Source of the DNA: an uncultured Robinsoniella sp.
GTDB taxonomy: Bacteria; Bacillota; Clostridia; Lachnospirales; Lachnospiraceae
Assembly (NCBI GenBank): GCA_900539655.1
Contig: UQCR01000014.1
Coordinates: 1-64,000 of the forward strand
DNA: 64,000 nucleotides
Direction of reading: 5' to 3'
The position numbers and the translations under genes were made by a program. Each line of letters begins with the position of its first letter. Position 1 is the first letter of the stretch. The notes beneath the pieces are model-generated. The model was not told the origin of the DNA, made no database searches, and worked only from the letters and a program-made list of their open reading frames with translations. This document shows positions 61,378 through 64,000 of this stretch, one piece after another.

Positions 61378-63042
61378 CTAAAACTTGTCCGGATCTATAA
61401 TATGGGGAATCGCTTTGATTTCTTCCCAGCGCTTTCCATCCACACGGTATCCGGTACCTGGTCCCATATAATCATTCGGCGTGTTCACTCCGGATAGTAC
61501 ATTAAAGTGCTCGTCCAAAATTGCCGATGTCTGCATATAATCTCCTATAACACGCTGTTTTAACATATTGAGTATGCTCTGTGCCAGATCTTCAAAACCG
61601 CTGTCTGCCAGGGCTTTTACAATATCAACGCCTGTAATGCCGCGTTTCATCATGTCTTCTACGGACATCAGATCCGCCGCCACATCACGGGACAATGTGT
61701 CTTTGCTGCCATGGGCATAAGCCACTGCTTCTATCTGTTCATCCGTCACTTCCGTAAGCCCCAGATATTTAAATACCGCCTGAACGGCTTTTCCAGCTTC
61801 CATTCTTACACGGATTACTTCTTCTTCGGTAACGGGACGAAGTCCGCCGTCCACCTGCATATCACGCTGTATAACATTATAATCATCAAAGTCCTCTGCG
61901 TCAAAGTTGGAACCTGCAAATAAATTATCATAATTTGGTTCTGCGGCATAACCCGAGAATATGAAATCCGTTCCGGGCATAAACTGAAGCATGGTTCTTG
62001 CTGTTCTGCGCATATCCGAATTGGAAAAGCTCTGATCATTGGAGGAGGCACATTCCAGTCCTAAAAGTGCAGCCACCAGATTCTCTCCCATAACCTCACG
62101 GATTCCTGCCGGAACACTGGCTGCTATCCCGATGCAGCTTACAGATCCATTCTGGATTCCCTGTGACCCTGCGCCTTTTGTAACATAAAGGCAGCGGCAC
62201 TCCAGATAAAGCATAGACTTCTTCTCTGTACTTCCCATTAATACCTCAGAACCTGATCCTGAAGTAAAACGGACTTTCAGTCCCCTGGATGCATAAGCAG
62301 AATTCAAAAATGCTTTGGAATAAGGAGTATCATCTCCGTCAACAAAGACCTTTTCCGTACCATATACGGACAGTGTCTCTGCATATGTAGTAAGTCCGCG
62401 GATACCGAGTTCCAACTCTGTAGCCTCTTCTACCGCGCACTGGGTTAGTACGCCTTTTCTTCCTGCCTGGGAACCGATCAGCAGTGCGATTGCGTTAAAT
62501 GGAGCATACCGTGCTATTCCAACCGTAGTCTCCTCTTCTGCAAATCCCCGAAGCGCACCTTCAGCCGCATCAGCAGCGATCTGTACCGGATCATCTTTCA
62601 GGTTCGTAATATGTGCCTGATTTCCCGGTGTCCTTCTGGCACGCATTTTCTGCATCCCCATCATCATCTCAACTACATTCAGATAATTGATGACCTCCAC
62701 CATTTTAGCCGGTGTAATCCCGGAAACAAGCTCTAAAATTTCTTTTCTGGATACATGAATATCCACGATCATGCGGGCAATATCTAAAGACGGAACCGCC
62801 ATAGAACGCTCTGCTCTCTCCACATTAATCGCATATTCTGCAATAAACTGATCCAGGAAATCAAATTCCGCTTTTTTCTTCCCATCCAGTTCTGTAATGA
62901 CACCGTCTTCTACTTTTATAGAAGGTTTCGGGTCATATGGGCTTTTCATAGCAACAAAACCCATCTCCGGCCATTCATTGATATATCCATCCCTATTGAC
63001 CGGGCGTTTGTCTAATGTTTCAATTCTTTTTGACCTCTTCAT
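61378..63042 (-). CDS. pduC: Coenzyme-B12 diol dehydratase large subunit
   Basis: A 554-residue alpha subunit with the TIM-barrel active site. It dehydrates 1,2-propanediol (or glycerol) to an aldehyde. RPVNRDGYINEWPEMGFVAM, ARRTPGNQAHITN, CRCLYVTKGAGSQGIQNGSVSCIG and the final GPGTGYRVDGKRWEEIKAIPHIIDP are family patterns. AAGGTGA precedes the ATG, with a sigma-A promoter at 63122-63151. It is first gene of the pduCDEGH unit. No cobalamin riboswitch is visible in the roughly 75-base leader. Confidence 0.97.
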   Translation of the reverse strand: MKRSKRIETLDKRPVNRDGYINEWPEMGFVAMKSPYDPKPSIKVEDGVITELDGKKKAEFDFLDQFIAEYAINVERAERSMAVPSLDIARMIVDIHVSRKEILELVSGITPAKMVEVINYLNVVEMMMGMQKMRARRTPGNQAHITNLKDDPVQIAADAAEGALRGFAEEETTVGIARYAPFNAIALLIGSQAGRKGVLTQCAVEEATELELGIRGLTTYAETLSVYGTEKVFVDGDDTPYSKAFLNSAYASRGLKVRFTSGSGSEVLMGSTEKKSMLYLECRCLYVTKGAGSQGIQNGSVSCIGIAASVPAGIREVMGENLVAALLGLECASSNDQSFSNSDMRRTARTMLQFMPGTDFIFSGYAAEPNYDNLFAGSNFDAEDFDDYNVIQRDMQVDGGLRPVTEEEVIRVRMEAGKAVQAVFKYLGLTEVTDEQIEAVAYAHGSKDTLSRDVAADLMSVEDMMKRGITGVDIVKALADSGFEDLAQSILNMLKQRVIGDYMQTSAILDEHFNVLSGVNTPNDYMGPGTGYRVDGKRWEEIKAIPHIIDPDKF

Positions 63043-63121
63043 GCTTTCACCTTTTTACCCGCTGTACCAGGTTATTGTCTGTAAAATACTACTACAATTA
63101 GTTTCTAAAAATTATATAAGT

Positions 63122-63151
63122 ATTATACTACAGAGTGATGTGGTTTTGCAA
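63122..63151 (-). promoter_or_regulatory. Sigma-A promoter of the pdu operon
   Basis: TTGCAA (63146-63151) and TATAAT (63122-63127) on the minus strand, 18-base spacer, about 80 bases before pduC. The AT-rich stretch 63152-63312 shows nothing further. Confidence 0.7.
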
Positions 63152-63312
63152 GTTTTCTTTTTGTTTTTTGTTGGTTTTATTTGTTTCCTGGGATAGTTTT
63201 TGAAAAACGGAATTAAGATTTATATGGTTTATTGTAAAGTATAAATATTTGCATATATTTGTATATACATCTTATATTTATATTTTTGCAAATTATAAGA
63301 CTGTATAAATAA

Positions 63313-63342
63313 TTAGACATCATAAATAGAATATGGTATACT
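63313..63342 (+). promoter_or_regulatory. Promoter of type I toxin mRNA
   Basis: TTAGAC (63313-63318) and TATACT (63337-63342) with an 18-base spacer, about 60 bases before the toxin ATG. A GGGT/ACCC mini-hairpin near 63366-63377 in the leader may limit translation. Confidence 0.65.
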
Positions 63343-63406
63343 AAACATCTGGAATAATCGTTACAGGGTGGTTACCCTCCAACTTCAAAAGAAGGGGGGT
63401 GATGTT

Positions 63407-63493
63407 ATGAATACATATCAGGTATTAACATTATTGTTTATATTTGGAAGTTTTCTAATTTCTCTCCTTGCCTATATCGACAAGAAGAACTAA
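63407..63493 (+). CDS. Holin-like type I toxin, 28 residues
   Basis: A 28-residue hydrophobic peptide (MNTYQVLTLLFIFGSFLISL then LAYIDKKN): a single membrane span with a charged tail, matching the putative holin-like toxin group (Hol-Tox; TxpA/BsrE-like) in length and in the MxTYxxL start. Its ribosome site AAGGGGGGTGATG is exceptionally strong. The mRNA extends to a terminator at 63559-63595 and overlaps an antisense RNA from the opposite strand. Toxins of this kind insert in the membrane when the antisense RNA is lost. Too short for ordinary gene finding. Confidence 0.82.
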   Translation: MNTYQVLTLLFIFGSFLISLLAYIDKKN

Positions 63494-63497
63494 AAAA

Positions 63498-63527
63498 GCC
63501 TACCCTGTTCTCACCAACAAGGTAGGC
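63498..63527 (-). terminator. Terminator of the antisense RNA
   Basis: GCCTACC (63498-63504) and GGTAGGC (63521-63527), with TGTT/AACA extending inside; six T residues follow on the minus strand. Confidence 0.8.
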
Positions 63528-63558
63528 AGCGTCCATTAAGGACAAGTCTTTATCATGA

Positions 63559-63595
63559 GGATAACTACCTGACATGGGGCGGTTATTCCTTTTTA
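63559..63595 (+). terminator. Terminator of the toxin mRNA
   Basis: GGATAAC..GTTATTCC imperfect stem followed by TTTTTATAT on the plus strand. Confidence 0.65.
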
Positions 63596-63602
63596 TATAA
63601 AT

Positions 63603-63631
63603 ATAATATCACCCGTGAGTCTATTTGTCAA
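63603..63631 (-). promoter_or_regulatory. Promoter of the antisense RNA
   Basis: Consensus TTGACA (63626-63631) and TATTAT (63603-63608) with a perfect 17-base spacer on the minus strand; stronger than the toxin promoter, as expected for an antitoxin RNA kept in excess. Confidence 0.85.
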
Positions 63632-63815
63632 TTGCCGAGCGATTGCGTAAATTTACCTTCGGAAATAATGGTGTAGAGTCCACCCATGATGCGCTGATAA
63701 AGTATCAGGCAATGACTTATGTATTTAATATATCTCTTTTGGGTATACAAAGCAAGCCCAGTTTTTCTGAACTGATTCCGGTTTATCCTTTTTTCTCTCC
63801 TTTTATGTCCACTTT

Positions 63816-63998
63816 TTACAATCCCCAGATATGTGCATTGAAATACATGATTTTTTTACTCTGCATTGACAGACTATGGCTTATGCTTTCTGTGTACTTT
63901 CCCAGCTCTCCATGTCTGCTTTTTTCTGACTGTAATAGCTGTGCACTGCTCAATACCTCATACGCTTCTCCTACTGCCTTTGGCAGATCCTTTTTTTG
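63816..63998 (-). CDS. C-terminal fragment of an unidentified protein, cut by window edge
   Basis: An open frame of 60 codons plus stop runs off the right end: KKDLPKAVGEAYEVL at its start, then a charged helix ending SMQSKKIMYF and NAHIWGL. The DLPxAVxEAYEVLS pattern recalls the C-terminal helices of Rpn-type nucleases common in Lachnospiraceae, but I cannot confirm it. It may be complete or a decayed remnant. The stretch 63640-63815 holds no supported gene. Confidence 0.45.
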   Translation of the reverse strand, partial: QKKDLPKAVGEAYEVLSSAQLLQSEKSRHGELGKYTESISHSLSMQSKKIMYFNAHIWGL

Positions 63999-64000
63999 GT

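Larger units (their letters stand above)
63491..63597 (-). ncRNA. Antisense RNA antitoxin of the type I module
   Basis: A roughly 105-base transcript predicted from the promoter at 63603-63631 to the hairpin GCCTACC/GGTAGGC (63498-63527), which on the minus strand is followed by TTTTTTAG. It is complementary to the 3' part of the toxin mRNA, including its terminator hairpin, as in convergent TxpA/RatA-type systems. It would trigger RNase III cleavage or block translation. Confidence 0.75.

Noticed and set aside
63043..63121. Cobalamin riboswitch before pduC
   Set aside because: The leader is about 75 bases, too short, and no B12-box pattern is seen.
63640..63868. Minus-strand frame of about 75 codons ending IISEGKFTQSLGN
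   Set aside because: It has no good ribosome site, overlaps the antisense promoter region and resembles nothing I know; possibly a relic, not supported.

Overview
The window looks like a chromosomal segment of a gut-type Firmicute of the family Lachnospiraceae (Clostridium cluster XIVa; Blautia-like, though the genus cannot be fixed from the sequence alone). The grounds are moderate G+C, strong AGGAGG-type ribosome binding sites, sigma-A type promoters, YesM/AraC two-component pairs beside sugar ABC transporters, lineage-typical small families (DUF6171, DUF1905), a single-chain glycyl-tRNA synthetase near recO-era, and a B12-dependent propanediol module. Most genes lie on the minus strand. 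No tRNA, rRNA, CRISPR array or complete insertion sequence was seen.

Layout, left to right. 1-8.4 kb is housekeeping: an acetyl-CoA-type MetA, cardiolipin synthase, a TtcA-like tRNA thiolase, a PatB/MalY lyase, an M20 peptidase and a CorA transporter, plus an unannotated 36-codon membrane ORF with its own promoter and terminator. 8.4-13.6 kb is a compact MerR-controlled operon: MerR, SCP2 lipid carrier, membrane-anchored alpha/beta hydrolase, free-standing condensation domain, acyl carrier protein, acyl-adenylating ligase. It looks like a small undescribed acyl-transfer pathway and is the most novel part of the window. 13.8-15.3 kb has a HAD phosphatase and a NifX-type protein with a His/Cys tail.

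15.3-20 kb is an arabinose region: two GH51 arabinofuranosidases flanking DUF6171, divergent from an ArsR-like regulator with an extra C-terminal domain. 20-24.3 kb has a large transglutaminase-like protein and an M17 aminopeptidase. 24.3-35.4 kb is a carbohydrate locus of unknown substrate: GHL6-type hydrolase, two permeases, binding lipoprotein, divergent histidine kinase and response regulator, and a secreted DUF5722 protein. 35.4-47 kb has an Rpn-type nuclease and then a probable cellobiose/cello-oligosaccharide locus: response regulator, two permeases, binding protein, kinase, phosphoglucomutase and GH94 cellobiose phosphorylase. Phosphorolysis would give glucose-1-phosphate, which the neighbouring mutase converts.

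47.2-54.3 kb is conserved core: glyQS, a lipoprotein, recO, era and a PreP-type M16 protease. 54.6-63 kb is pduC-D-E-G-H, a DeoR regulator, rhaB and pduO. Together these link L-rhamnose breakdown (lactaldehyde, then 1,2-propanediol) to coenzyme-B12 diol dehydratase, its reactivase and cofactor adenosylation. An encapsulation-type peptide on PduD predicts a microcompartment whose shell genes are not here. 63.3-63.6 kb holds a complete type I toxin-antitoxin module (28-aa hydrophobic toxin, convergent antisense RNA). The right edge cuts an unidentified gene.

Scattered through the window are short palindromic elements of one family (terminal TAGAGCGTGTTTGAAAATT-like repeats). They sit at gene ends, and in two cases they supply the TAG stop codon of the adjacent gene.
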